DNA of 64,000 nt from Planctomycetaceae bacterium (GTDB lineage Bacteria; Planctomycetota; Planctomycetia; Planctomycetales; Planctomycetaceae), in contig JAWKUA010000022.1 of the NCBI GenBank assembly GCA_041398785.1, positions 1-64,000 of the forward strand. Reading direction: 5' to 3'. Positions 45,071 through 54,697 of this stretch are shown here, piece by piece. The notes beneath the pieces were generated by a model. The model had not been told where the DNA came from. It saw only the letters and a list, made by a program, of their open reading frames with translations, and did no database searches. The translations under genes and the position numbers were made by a program. Numbering within the stretch: position 1 is the first letter of the stretch; each line of letters begins with the position of its first letter.

Positions 45071-46645
45071 TCACTCACACAGTCGCAGGCTCCGTCCGTC
45101 GAGCGTTACCTGGTCGCCAAGACGCGACTGTGCGGCTTTGAAGTCTTTCGGCGGGCAGTCAATTTCCTTTCGCAACGCTGTCAGCGACACCTTGTCTTTG
45201 CCGCCCTGCCGCTCGCGATGCAGGATTTGAAGGATCTTCTCTGCGACGGTCGCGGTTTCACGGGAATCGGCGTTGCCTGATGACAGGGCGTTCGTCGAAA
45301 ATTCCGCGCAGTCGTCTGGTAGCTGCCGAACTGCACCGGGAACGACGACCCGCGACGCTCCGCCACGGCGTTTGACCACGTTGATTTTCACCGGAATCGC
45401 GTCCGTCATTTCCTTCACATGCGAGATCACTCCGACCTTGCGGCCCTGAGCTTCCAGGTGCATCAGCGCGTTCATCGCTGTATTCAATGTGTCCGGGTCG
45501 AGACTGCCGAAGCCCTCGTCAATGAACAGCGATTCAATCCGCAAGCGGTTGGAAGCCAGCGACGCCAGCCCCAGCGCCAAAGCCAGAGATACCAGAAACG
45601 ATTCGCCGCCCGACAGAGAATGAACCGACCGGCGTTCGTCGCCCATGTCGCAGTCGATCACGACCAGATTCAGTGACTCCGGCAGTCGCTCCAGACGATA
45701 TCGCGCCGCCAGTTGCGACAACTGGTGATTCGCGTTGCTCAAGAGCACGTCCAGCGTGCGCCGCTGAGCGATCATGCGGAACTTCGCTCCGTCGGCGGAA
45801 CCAATCAGTTCGTTCAGCTTCAGCCACGGTTCCGCTGCCGACCGTTTGGAATTCAGTTCATCCGCCAGCGTGGCATTCTCGGCGCGCTGATCGTCGCCCA
45901 GGACAACCGCCCGCGCTGTTTCGGCATTTTCCTTCGCGGTCAGGAGTTCACGCTGAAGGGTTTCGACGGCGGCCAGCACGACAGGTTCTTCCTCGTCGGT
46001 CGAACGGTTCTCTTTGTGCTGTTCCAACTGCTGAGACCGCACCCGGCACGCTCCTTCGGCCGACTGCACGGCTTCGTCGAGGCTCTTCAGATGCTGTCGT
46101 TCACCATTGATCCACGCTTCATCACGCAGCAGAACGGCATCGAGTTCCTCCCGTGAAAGGCCGCGCGCCGTGCGTTCTCTGAACGCTGTCAGCCACGATC
46201 GCATTTCGTCGCGAGCGGATTGCTGTGCCAGGGCTTTTTCATTATGTGCGCGGTGAGCAGCTTCGCGGGCTTCGCCAGAGGCCGCCAGCAGTTTTTCACT
46301 TTCATGCTTCGCCGTTGTGATTGACTCCACAAGTTCCGCAGCGGTCTTGAACGCGCCTGTCAGTTCGCGTTCCACGTCGTCGACCGGTCGGCCGTCAAAG
46401 ATCTGATTTCGTTCCGTGGCCAATGCGTCGTACTCACCCGTGGCCGATTTCACTTCAACTTCACAGGCGGCGAGCGTTGTGCCGGCTGTGGCGAGCGACT
46501 CCTCCAGCGGTCCGATCGCGGCGTCTGCCTTCTGGATTTCCAAGCAAGTTCGGACAGTTCTGTCTGAATGCGCCGCACTCCGCGGTTGATGATTCAAACA
46601 GGTCGCGAAACTCCGGCCCGCTGGCGTCGAAGCGGTTGCTTGCAT
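45071..46645 (-). CDS. sbcC: SbcC C-terminal segment: coiled coil, second ATPase half and C-terminal extension
   Basis: An open segment of 524 codons inside sbcC. The first 25 or so codons are out of frame. Coiled-coil sequence leads to VIDCDMGDERRSVHSLSGGE, Walker B and the H-loop. After VVKRRGGASRVVVPG comes a 90-residue extension ending EKILQILHRERQGGKDKVSL and DFKAAQSRLGDQVTLDGRSL. Its LTALRKEIDCPPKDF pattern looks like a winged-helix domain, which SbcC does not normally carry. The natural stop is at 45071-45073. Confidence 0.75.
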   Translation of the reverse strand: MQATASTPAGRSFATCLNHQPRSAAHSDRTVRTCLEIQKADAAIGPLEESLATAGTTLAACEVEVKSATGEYDALATERNQIFDGRPVDDVERELTGAFKTAAELVESITTAKHESEKLLAASGEAREAAHRAHNEKALAQQSARDEMRSWLTAFRERTARGLSREELDAVLLRDEAWINGERQHLKSLDEAVQSAEGACRVRSQQLEQHKENRSTDEEEPVVLAAVETLQRELLTAKENAETARAVVLGDDQRAENATLADELNSKRSAAEPWLKLNELIGSADGAKFRMIAQRRTLDVLLSNANHQLSQLAARYRLERLPESLNLVVIDCDMGDERRSVHSLSGGESFLVSLALALGLASLASNRLRIESLFIDEGFGSLDPDTLNTAMNALMHLEAQGRKVGVISHVKEMTDAIPVKINVVKRRGGASRVVVPGAVRQLPDDCAEFSTNALSSGNADSRETATVAEKILQILHRERQGGKDKVSLTALRKEIDCPPKDFKAAQSRLGDQVTLDGRSLRLCE

Positions 46646-48158
46646 CGGGCACGCCGTTCCACAACTCAGCCAGTGAATTCATCGCGTCGCGAAGCCGCTT
46701 GTCCGCCTGCTGCGACGATTTTTCTGCGGCGGAACACTGGGATTCCGCCACACTGAACGACTTGTCCAGCCCGGCCAGTTCGCCCTGCAGCTTCGTGAGC
46801 TTTTCCTTTTCCGCATCGGCGATCCTGCGGCACGATGATGTTCGCTTGACGGCTTCACGGAACGCGTTCCTTCGCGTCGAGTTCTTCGCGCAGAGAGTTG
46901 ATTTCTGCCAGATGCCGCAGCGCCGCCGGCTGTCGTTCGGCTTCCTCCAGAGTCAGAAGTTTCGCGACGTACGGATTTTCAGGTGCGTCGAACTGAACGT
47001 CCGCGACGTCTTCCAGCAAACGAGTTCGCTTCGCGAGCTTGTCCCTGATTTGCGCAGCACGATTGGCTGTGGCAAGTTCCATTCGATCGAACAATCGCTG
47101 GTGGCTGTCGCGGTGCTGTTCCCGTTCCGCGAGTGTCCGTTCGGCCGCTTCGATGGCCGTTGTCTCGTAGTCCGGTTCTTCGTCGCGGTATGGGTGATCG
47201 AGCGACCCGCAAACGGGGCACGGCTGATCTTCACGCAGCGATGTGCGCGCCTTCGCCGAATCGTCAATCGCGGCCCGAAGGAACTGCAGAGCACTCTTCG
47301 CGCCCGCCACTTCGGCCAGCCGCGCGGAATGTCCGTGTCACGCAGTCGAGCCAGCTCGGCGAGTTCCTCTGCCTGCTTTGAGTGCAGCGACTCAATTTCA
47401 GAACGCAGCAACTCCGCTTCATCGCGGTTCTTCTGAATGGCGGCAAGCTGCTGCTGCACGCGAGTCAGTGCGTTGCTGGCGTCGTCCAGCCGCGATCGTT
47501 CTTCGGCGAGATGATCGGCATCGAATGCATCTTCCGCGGCAACGGCTTTGAGCAACGTCTGCGTGGCGGTTTCGCTGAGCTGCCGAAGTTCGCGTTCGGA
47601 ATCACGGTGTTGCTTCAGATCGCGTTCGAGTGAATTCCGCAGGTCTTCCGCTGACGCAAGTTTCTTTCGAAGTTGTTCCGCCGCGGCTTTCGCGTCGAGA
47701 GCGTCGTCGATGCGATGCAGCCACTTACCCGCTTCCTTCGCGAAGGGAACAAAGCCGGCCAGCCTGTCGCGATCGAGTTCGCGCTTTTGCTGCTGGTCAA
47801 CGCATAGCCGACGCCGCGTTGTTTCTCGTTCGAGCTTTTTCTCGCACTCCGTCACAGCTTTCGCGGCCGCATCGCGAGCCGTATTTGCGATACGCCAATC
47901 GTTCGTGCCGCAGCTTCAGCGTCGTGTCCAGATCGCGAGCACGTTTCAGCAGCGGTTCCGCGGCCTGCTGCCGTTGACGCAGCTCATCGCGTGTCCTGAT
48001 GGCTTCGTCCAGCTTGCCCGCCGTGGTCGCGGCGGCTTCCGTGTGCTCTGCCAGTTTTCGTTCGGCAGCGTGCAGCGCCTTTTCCGCGAGCCGCACATCT
48101 CGCTCGATGCTCAGCTCGGCCTCGCGAAGCCGCCGCGCGTCGCGGGAAACGATCTCCG

Positions 48159-48975
48159 TCAATTCCAGGTCCGCTCGACGATCGGCCGCGGCATCGCGTC
48201 CTTTGCCCGCCGCAGATCGTCGTTCGCCTTCGCGAGATCGCCCGTCAGCCTGCGGAGTTCCGTGAACCACTTCGCGACGTCCTGCCGCCGCGTCAGTTCG
48301 GTTTCGAGTCGCGCGACTGTGTCGGCAGCGGCACGCTGCGCGGCTTCGGCTTCGGCGCGAGCGTCATTCGTCAGCGGCTGGCTGCCTTCGAGCTTTGCTT
48401 CGAGAGAACCGATTGCCCGGCGTTCTTCATCGCAGCGTCTGTAGACGGCCTGCGAAATCGCTTCGAAGCGTTCCGTTCCCGTCAGCGCTGAAGAATCTCC
48501 GCGCTGTTTGTCGTCGGCTGTCAGGAAACGGGCGAAGTCGTTCTGAGCCAGCAGAACCGCTCGCGTGAACTGATCAAATCGCAGGCCGACTTTTTCGAGG
48601 ATCGCTTCCCGAACTTCCGTCTTCTTTCCGCTGGCTTCGGGCGTTCCCTGACCTCCGGGCGGGATGTGACCGCGAAACAGCGTCATTTCAACCTGCTGCA
48701 GCGATCCGTCCGGTCTCTTGTGACTTCGCCAGACGTGCCAGCGTGCCGTCCATTCCTGCTGATCGACGCCGACAAAGGCAACTTCCGCGAAGCCTTCTCC
48801 GGCACCTCGTCGCAGCAACATGCGAGGATCACTTTGCCGTTCGCCGTCGGTCAGTTCTGCCAGCCGGCCGACCTGCTGCAGCCGCGGCGTCGCGTCGAAC
48901 AACGCCAGGCACAGAGCGTCCAGCAGACTGCTTTTGCCCGCCCGGTTGCTCCGCTGATCGCAACAGCCCGGCGCT
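48159..48975 (-). CDS. sbcC: SbcC N-terminal segment: first ATPase half
   Basis: Open codons for AGKSSLLDALCLALFDATPR through RMLLRRGAGEGFAEVAFVGV and a long helical start (FDQFTRAVLLAQNDFARFL). The Q-loop region is intact. The upstream 25 codons, including MRILRITVHN, lie in another frame because of lost G bases near 48955-48970. The frame is lost again near 48200 at GTWN-stop. Confidence 0.7.
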
Positions 48976-49062
48976 TCGCAGCGGTTCTCGAGTGAAGTCG
49001 ACAGAATGCGTGCCTTCCAGAGAGGCGATGTTGTGAACGGTGATACGGAGAATTCGCATGAG

Positions 49063-50310
49063 CTACGACTCTCCGAGCAGAATCTCGCGGAATGCTGTGA
49101 CGACGGCGGCGTCCGGTTCGCTGTCGTACTTCTCGCGGTAAGCATCGAGGAACACGTCTTCCGGATTGATTGTGCGCAGGTCGGCCGCGGGAGTTTCAGC
49201 AGCTTCGAAACTCTCGTCCGCCGCCCGAGACGCCGTTTCCAGCTTGATCGATGCTAGTCGCACGGACGGCTCTCGAGTGCGTCTTCGATGCGTTTTCGCC
49301 GCAGCGGATCGGGGCCATCGTCCAGAACTCGAACTTCCAGGAACGGATGCTGTTCGGGCGGAGAGGCGTCGTCCAGATCCATCGCTGCCAGCTGTACGAG
49401 CACTTCGTCGATCGTGCTGCCGGCCATCCGCGGGAACTCGCAGCAGTGGCGTCGAGCGTGGCGGCCATCAGCGGTTCGACCGATCGCAGCTCTGTGTTTT
49501 CGAACGTCAACTGCAGGACCTGATGAGCGTAGCCGGTTTCGGAAAACGACAGCGGAATCGGGCTGCCGCTGTACCGAATGCGTCCGTTTTGAAACTGTTG
49601 AGCCTTGTGCAGATGCCCGAGCGCGACGTAGGCGATCCGCGGATCAAACGCGTCGGACGACACGGCTTCCGCTCCCCCGATGACCAGCCGTCGTTCGGAA
49701 TCGCGTGATTCGTCACCGCCGTGCAGATGACAGTGTCCCATGGCGATCAGAGCCGCGTCAGGACAGTGACTGTCTCGCAGTTCGACGGCGGCGCCGTCAC
49801 CATCCGATAAAGCTCGCGGATACCGTCGAGATACGCATCGTCTGCGTTCGGCAGCAGCGGTACATCGGACGGCCGCAGGAACGGCACCGCCATCACAATC
49901 GCTTTCACGTTTCCGGCGGCGTCGGTCAGCGGGACAAGCAGCTTCTGCGGATTGATGTCGCCATTGTCGTCCCGTTTCACCGTTCCGACGACCGAAATAT
50001 TCAGCGAATCGAGCAGCGCGCGCGGAGCTTCCAGACGCGCACCGGCGTCATGATTCCCGGCGGTCAGCACGATGTTCAGTTGTGGTACGGCATCATGAGC
50101 AGCGGCGAGAAACGAATACAACCGCCGCTGAGCCATTGCCGAAGGATTGATCGTGTCGAACACGTCACCGGCCACGATCAGAGCGTCCGGCCGCCGATCC
50201 CGCAGTTTTCCCAGCAGCCATTTCAGGAAACAGCCGTGCTCGTCGTCACGGTCGAACCCGTGAAACGTCTGGCCCAGATGCCAGTCAGCCGTATGCAATA
50301 CCTTCAACAT
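49063..50310 (-). pseudogene. sbcD: SbcD-like exonuclease, frame-disrupted
   Basis: About 415 codons, normal for SbcD, broken at about 49745 and again near 49440. The start is the ATG at 50308-50310: MLKVLHTADWHLGQTFHGFD contains the first metallophosphoesterase motif. GDVFDTINPSA and TAGNHDAGARLEA follow. After the first break, MGHCHLHGG and YVALGHLHKAQQF supply the last histidine motifs. The C-terminus (RLASIKLETASRAADESFEA to AVVTAFREILLGES) lies in yet another frame. SbcD supplies the nuclease of the SbcCD complex. The stop is three bases before the sbcC start, so the two genes form an operon. Confidence 0.8.
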
Positions 50311-50786
50311 CCGCCACTTCCTGCATCGCTCCGATCCCGGCGCGGTTCCGCATTCCTGCACGGCCTCGCGTGAGGAAAACCTCGCATGCACCAGGCCGGC
50401 GAAAACCAGATGTGTTCCGCGGTTTGTGGTACGTCGCCGGCACGCGTCCAGGCCGGACCAGACTATCTCCAAATCGGCAGAGTGAAACAACCATGGCCGG
50501 GTTCCGGTGAAGTCGAAAGTCAGTACGATTGACCGGAAATATCGAACTCGCCTTGTCCGTGCCCCTCCCGACCGAAGGCCGTCGCGGGAGGAGGCCAACG
50601 AGCGGAGCAAGTTCGGGGGGAGGCTGATGCGCTGGTCGCACAGCGTGGCGACGGCGCCGCTTGCGCGCTCGGCCCTCTCCCGGGCATCGCTTCGCTCGCC
50701 AGACCTCTCCCTGCCCCAGCGCTGGGAGAGGTCGGTGCGGGGACACGAATCGTCTCGAGCGGGGCTGCAGACCGGTGCGGTTCAGA
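50311..50786. other. Intergenic region between sbcD and pyc, with a structured repeat
   Basis: 476 bases. The right half holds copy 3 of the dispersed repeat, just past the pyruvate carboxylase stop. I see no gene in the rest. Confidence 0.6.
50558..50745. repeat. Dispersed structured repeat, copy 3
   Basis: Shares the 24-base block (50668-50691) with copies 1 and 2 and keeps the same order of elements: CCCCTCCC with GGGAGG, CGAGCGGAGCAAGTTCGGG, then CCTCTCCC with GGGAGAGG. The spacer sequence differs, but the paired bases do not. Confidence 0.85.
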
Positions 50787-53700
50787 TCAGGCGTCGGGGT
50801 TTTCCAGGACGAGCAGCAGGTCTCCGGTGGCGACCTGACTTCCGCTTCGCACGTGCAGTTCGGCGACTCGGCCGGCGACTTCCGCCGCGATGGTGGTTTC
50901 CATCTTCATCGCTTCCAGCGTCAGCAGCTTCTGACCCTTCTTCACGCTGTCACCCGCCTGGACGGCGACGGACACAACCATTCCCGGCATCGTCGAACCC
51001 ACGTGTCGCGGATTCGCCGGATCGGCTTTGACGGCTTTCGCGGAGTCGGATTCGATGCTGTGATCTTCGATGGTGACTTCGCGAGGCTGGCCGTTCAATT
51101 CGAAGAATACGGTCCGCGTGCCGTCGGCGTGAGGCGTGCCGACTGCGAGAAACTTGACGATCAGAGTCTTGCCAGGTTCAATGTCGACGGCGATTTCTTC
51201 GCCTGGCTTCAGGCCGTAAAAGAAGTTGGGAGTCGGCAGCATGCTGACATCGCCGTATTTGCTCTGGTGAGCGGCGAAGTCTTCGAAGACTCGGGGATAC
51301 AGCAGCCAACTGATGACTTCACGGTCCAGCGGATCGCGTTTGAGAATGGCCTCGACCTTGTTTCGCGCTGCCGTGAAATCCGCGGCGGGAAGCGATTCTC
51401 CCGGACGGCCGTGGAACTCCTTCTTTCCCAGCAGCACACGATCCTTCACGGCTTGCGGAAATCCTCCGGGAGGCTGGCCCATGCCGCCGCTGATCAGGTC
51501 GATCACGCTGGCGGGAAACGCTATGTCGCGATCGCCGCTCAGGACGTCTTCGTTCGTCAATTCGTTGGCCACCATAAACAGCGCCATGTCGCCGACGGCC
51601 TTGCTGGTGGGAGTTACCTTGACGATGTCGCCGAACAACTGGTTGACGCCGGCATAAACGCGGCAGACTTCCATCCAGCGGTCGGCCAGTCCGAGTGCTC
51701 GCGCCTGTTCGAACAGGTTCGTGTACTGTCCGCCCGGCATTTCGTGATGGTACAGGTCTGCCGTCGCGGGAAGGACTGCGCTTTCGAAGGGCGCGTAGAA
51801 TTCCCGTGTGGCGCGCCAGTATTCGGCCACCTGATCCAGGTGATTGGAATCTAGCTGCGTGTCGCGGTCGGCGAACCGCAGCATTTCGACGATGGTGTTC
51901 AGATTCGGCTGCGACGTTCCGCCGGACATCGGAGCCATCGCGGCGTCAGCGATATCCAGCCCCGCGCGGCTGCCTTCCAGAATCGCGGCGGCCTGAATCC
52001 CGGCGGTGTCGTGAGTATGAAAGTGAATCGGAATGCCGATTTCTTCCCGCAGAGTCTTCACCAGCGTGGCAGCGGCAGTCGGCTTGCACAGTCCCGCCAT
52101 GTCCTTGATCGCCAGAATGTGAGCCCCCATCGATTCCAGTTGCTTCGCCAGATCAACGTAGTACTTCAGGCTGTATTTCGTGCGGTTCGGATTGCTGATG
52201 TCTCCGCTGTAACAGATCGCTGCTTCGCAGATCATGCCGGTTTCGATCACGGCGTCCATCGCCACTTTCATGTTCGGAACCCAGTTCAGAGCATCGAAGA
52301 CTCGGAACAGGTCCATTCCCGCCTGAGCCGCCTCATTGACGAATGCGACGACAACGTTGTCCGGGTAATTCGTATAGCCGACGGCATTGGACGCTCGCAG
52401 CAGCATCTGCGTCAGAATGTTGGGAATGCGTTCGCGCATGTCCGCCAGTCGCTGCCAGGGACATTCCTTCAGAAACCGCATCGACGTGTCGAAGGTCGCA
52501 CCGCCCCACATTTCCAGGCTGAACAGTCCGCTGCAGTGGCGAGCGTACACGTCGCTGATCTGCAGCAGGTCAAACGTCCGCATTCGCGTCGCCAGCAGGG
52601 ACTGGTGAGCATCGCGGAACGTCGTGTCCGTGATCAGCAGCCGCTGCTGTTCACGAATCCACGTCGCGAAATTTGTCGCGCCGAGTTCCCGGAACTTGTC
52701 CCGCGAACCTTTCGGGATCGGCCGGTCGTGACTGACTTTTGGCACGAAGGCTCGTTCGCGCCGCAGGGCCGGCGGGCGGCCGGAGACCAGTTCGTTTCCG
52801 TTGACGATGGTTTCCGCCAGAAACGACAGCACCTTCGTCGCGCGGTTCTGACGCGGGTCAAACCGGAACAGTTCCGGCGTGTCATCGATGAAGCGAGTCG
52901 TGCAGTCGCCGCCGCTGAATGTCGGATGGTGCAGAACCTTCAGCAGGAACGGGATGTTGGTCTTCACACCTCGCACACGAAACTCCCGCAGCGCTCGTTC
53001 CATTCGCACGATCGCCGTGTTGAAGTGTCGTCCGCGAGCGGTCACTTTGGTCAGCAGCGAATCGTAGAACGGATTCACAACCGCTCCGGAAAACGCGCTG
53101 CCGGCATCCAGCCGAATGCCCATGCCACTGGCCGAACGGTAGTGCGTCACGCGGCCGTAATCCGGCATGAAGTTATTCGCCGCGTCTTCCGTCGTGACCC
53201 GGCACTGCAGCGCGAATCCATGCGGCACGACCGATTCCTGCGACGGAATATCAATCTGCGGATCGGACAGCGGCATTCCCTGACAAACCAGAATCTGGGA
53301 CTTGACGATATCGATTCCGGTGATTTCCTCCGTGACGGTGTGTTCGACCTGAATGCGGGGATTGACTTCAATGAAGAAGAACTTCTGGGCTTCAACGTCG
53401 ACAAGAAATTCCACGGTGCCAGCGCAGGAGTATCCGGCTTCGCGTCCGATTCGAATGGCGGCGTCCAGAATCCCCTGACGCAGCGCGTCAGACAGATCGG
53501 GAGCCGGAGCGATTTCGACAACTTTCTGATGCCGCCTCTGAACGGAACAGTCGCGTTCGAACAGATGCACCAGGTTGCCGTGTTCATCGCCAAGCAACTG
53601 AACTTCGATGTGCTTGGCTCGCGCGATGTATTTTTCGATAAACACATCCGGGCAGCCGAATGCCGTCTGAGCTTCATTGCGAGCACTTTGAAAGGCGTCG

Positions 53701-54242
53701 GCGAAATCAGCCGCTTCCCGCACGACTCGCATTCCCCGCCCGCCGCCGCCTTTTGCCGCCTTGATCATCACCGGAAAACCAACGGCTTCCGCGCGGGACT
53801 TCGCTTCATCCAGCGATTCGACTGAACCTTCGGTGCCGCCCAGAATGGGGACTCCCGCGCGGATGGCGATCGCTCGTGCGGCGGTCTTGTCACCGAGCGA
53901 CTCCAGAGCCGCCACCGACGGTCCCACAAACTTGATTCCCGCGGCGACACAGGCACTGGCAAATTCCGAACGTTCGGAAAGAAAACCGTAGCCGGGATGG
54001 ATCGCGTCGACATGAACGTCCCTGGCCAGGCTGATGATCGCGTCGATATCCAGATACGCCCGAATCGGCTCGCCCTGCCGGCCGATCATGTAGGCTTCGT
54101 CAGCCTTGAAGCGGTGCAGAGCGTACCGGTCTTCGTGCGTGTAGATGGCAACAGTGCGAATCCCAAGCTCCGTCGCGCTGCGAAAAACACGGATGGCGAT
54201 TTCGGAACGATTGGCGACGAGCAGTTTCTTAATGCGGGGCAT
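50787..54242 (-). CDS. pyc: Pyruvate carboxylase
   Basis: 1,151 residues, the normal length of the single-chain enzyme. The biotin carboxylase domain begins PRIKKLLVANRSEIAIRVFR and has the ATP-grasp loop AAKGGGGRGMRVV. The carboxyltransferase domain begins RLLITDTTFRDAHQSLLATR, with the metal-binding HFHTHDTAG motif. The C-terminal biotinyl domain has EAMKMETTI, with the biotinylated lysine at about 1113. It converts pyruvate, bicarbonate and ATP into oxaloacetate, refilling the citric acid cycle, and acts in the cytoplasm. The gene is intact although its neighbours sbcC and sbcD are frame-broken. Confidence 0.97.
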   Translation of the reverse strand: MPRIKKLLVANRSEIAIRVFRSATELGIRTVAIYTHEDRYALHRFKADEAYMIGRQGEPIRAYLDIDAIISLARDVHVDAIHPGYGFLSERSEFASACVAAGIKFVGPSVAALESLGDKTAARAIAIRAGVPILGGTEGSVESLDEAKSRAEAVGFPVMIKAAKGGGGRGMRVVREAADFADAFQSARNEAQTAFGCPDVFIEKYIARAKHIEVQLLGDEHGNLVHLFERDCSVQRRHQKVVEIAPAPDLSDALRQGILDAAIRIGREAGYSCAGTVEFLVDVEAQKFFFIEVNPRIQVEHTVTEEITGIDIVKSQILVCQGMPLSDPQIDIPSQESVVPHGFALQCRVTTEDAANNFMPDYGRVTHYRSASGMGIRLDAGSAFSGAVVNPFYDSLLTKVTARGRHFNTAIVRMERALREFRVRGVKTNIPFLLKVLHHPTFSGGDCTTRFIDDTPELFRFDPRQNRATKVLSFLAETIVNGNELVSGRPPALRRERAFVPKVSHDRPIPKGSRDKFRELGATNFATWIREQQRLLITDTTFRDAHQSLLATRMRTFDLLQISDVYARHCSGLFSLEMWGGATFDTSMRFLKECPWQRLADMRERIPNILTQMLLRASNAVGYTNYPDNVVVAFVNEAAQAGMDLFRVFDALNWVPNMKVAMDAVIETGMICEAAICYSGDISNPNRTKYSLKYYVDLAKQLESMGAHILAIKDMAGLCKPTAAATLVKTLREEIGIPIHFHTHDTAGIQAAAILEGSRAGLDIADAAMAPMSGGTSQPNLNTIVEMLRFADRDTQLDSNHLDQVAEYWRATREFYAPFESAVLPATADLYHHEMPGGQYTNLFEQARALGLADRWMEVCRVYAGVNQLFGDIVKVTPTSKAVGDMALFMVANELTNEDVLSGDRDIAFPASVIDLISGGMGQPPGGFPQAVKDRVLLGKKEFHGRPGESLPAADFTAARNKVEAILKRDPLDREVISWLLYPRVFEDFAAHQSKYGDVSMLPTPNFFYGLKPGEEIAVDIEPGKTLIVKFLAVGTPHADGTRTVFFELNGQPREVTIEDHSIESDSAKAVKADPANPRHVGSTMPGMVVSVAVQAGDSVKKGQKLLTLEAMKMETTIAAEVAGRVAELHVRSGSQVATGDLLLVLENPDA

Positions 54243-54697
54243 GGATTGTCAGCGAGTCAGAAGTAGCGGGCATAAGGCGTGCGGCAGATGAGTTCCTACC
54301 AGTCTGCAAGCCGCAGGGCGCTGGACCCGGTTCCGTTCACAGAGAAACCGGGTCCAGCGCCCGGCGGCTTGCCGGTAAATCGACACCTGCCGATCGCCGA
54401 AAGACGGTCGTCAGCCGTTCCAGCAGGCATTGTGGGGACGACTGCCGCACAACATACCGCAAGCGCAGCCGGCAATCCAACGCAGCAATTTCCAGCGGCA
54501 GCCCGTTGCAAACGACGGCTGCCCGTTCCGCGGCCCGGCGCGTTTCATGGACGCGTCAGCGACGCACGCGTGATGCTTCGACGGGACGCCAGTCGGCAAC
54601 TCTCGCGCGACACTTGGTACGTGTGAAGTAGATACCGGCCGCTGCCTCGTCAGAAGCAACGGCCGGTCGCGGCGTCGTCAGGCCAGAATCGGAGTCG
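54243..54697. other. Intergenic region with a palindromic element
   Basis: 455 bases between two minus-strand genes, containing copy 2 of the palindromic element. The remainder shows no gene. Confidence 0.6.
54283..54391. repeat. Palindromic intergenic element, copy 2
   Basis: The inner stem AGGGCGCTGGACCCGGTT pairs with AACCGGGTCCAGCGCCCG, flanked by GCAAGCCG and CGGCTTGC. The outer GGCAGATGAG arm is less well matched by CACCTGCC. The plan is the same as the element at 41342-41449. Confidence 0.88.

Larger units (their letters stand above)
45071..49059 (-). pseudogene. sbcC: SbcC-like DNA repair exonuclease ATPase, frame-disrupted
   Basis: About 1,330 codons broken by at least seven indels. 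The start ATG (49057-49059, MRILRITVHNIASLEGTHSV) lies three bases after the sbcD stop. With one G restored at two places near 48955-48970, the Walker A loop reads GLLAISGATGAGKSSLLDAL. Coiled-coil stretches surround a zinc hook motif CPVCG near 47215, in REDQPCPVCGSLDHP. The C-terminal ATPase half has LSGGESFLVSLALALGLASL, Walker B LFIDEGFGSLD and VGVISHVKEM. SbcC with SbcD cleaves hairpins and double-strand ends. The extra C-terminal domain of about 90 residues is unusual. Because both ATPase halves and the hook survive, I favour sequence errors over decay. Confidence 0.8.

Noticed and set aside
52011..53825. 604-codon frame on the plus strand opposite pyc
   Set aside because: It mirrors the pyruvate carboxylase codons in a high-GC genome; no motifs and no ribosome binding site.
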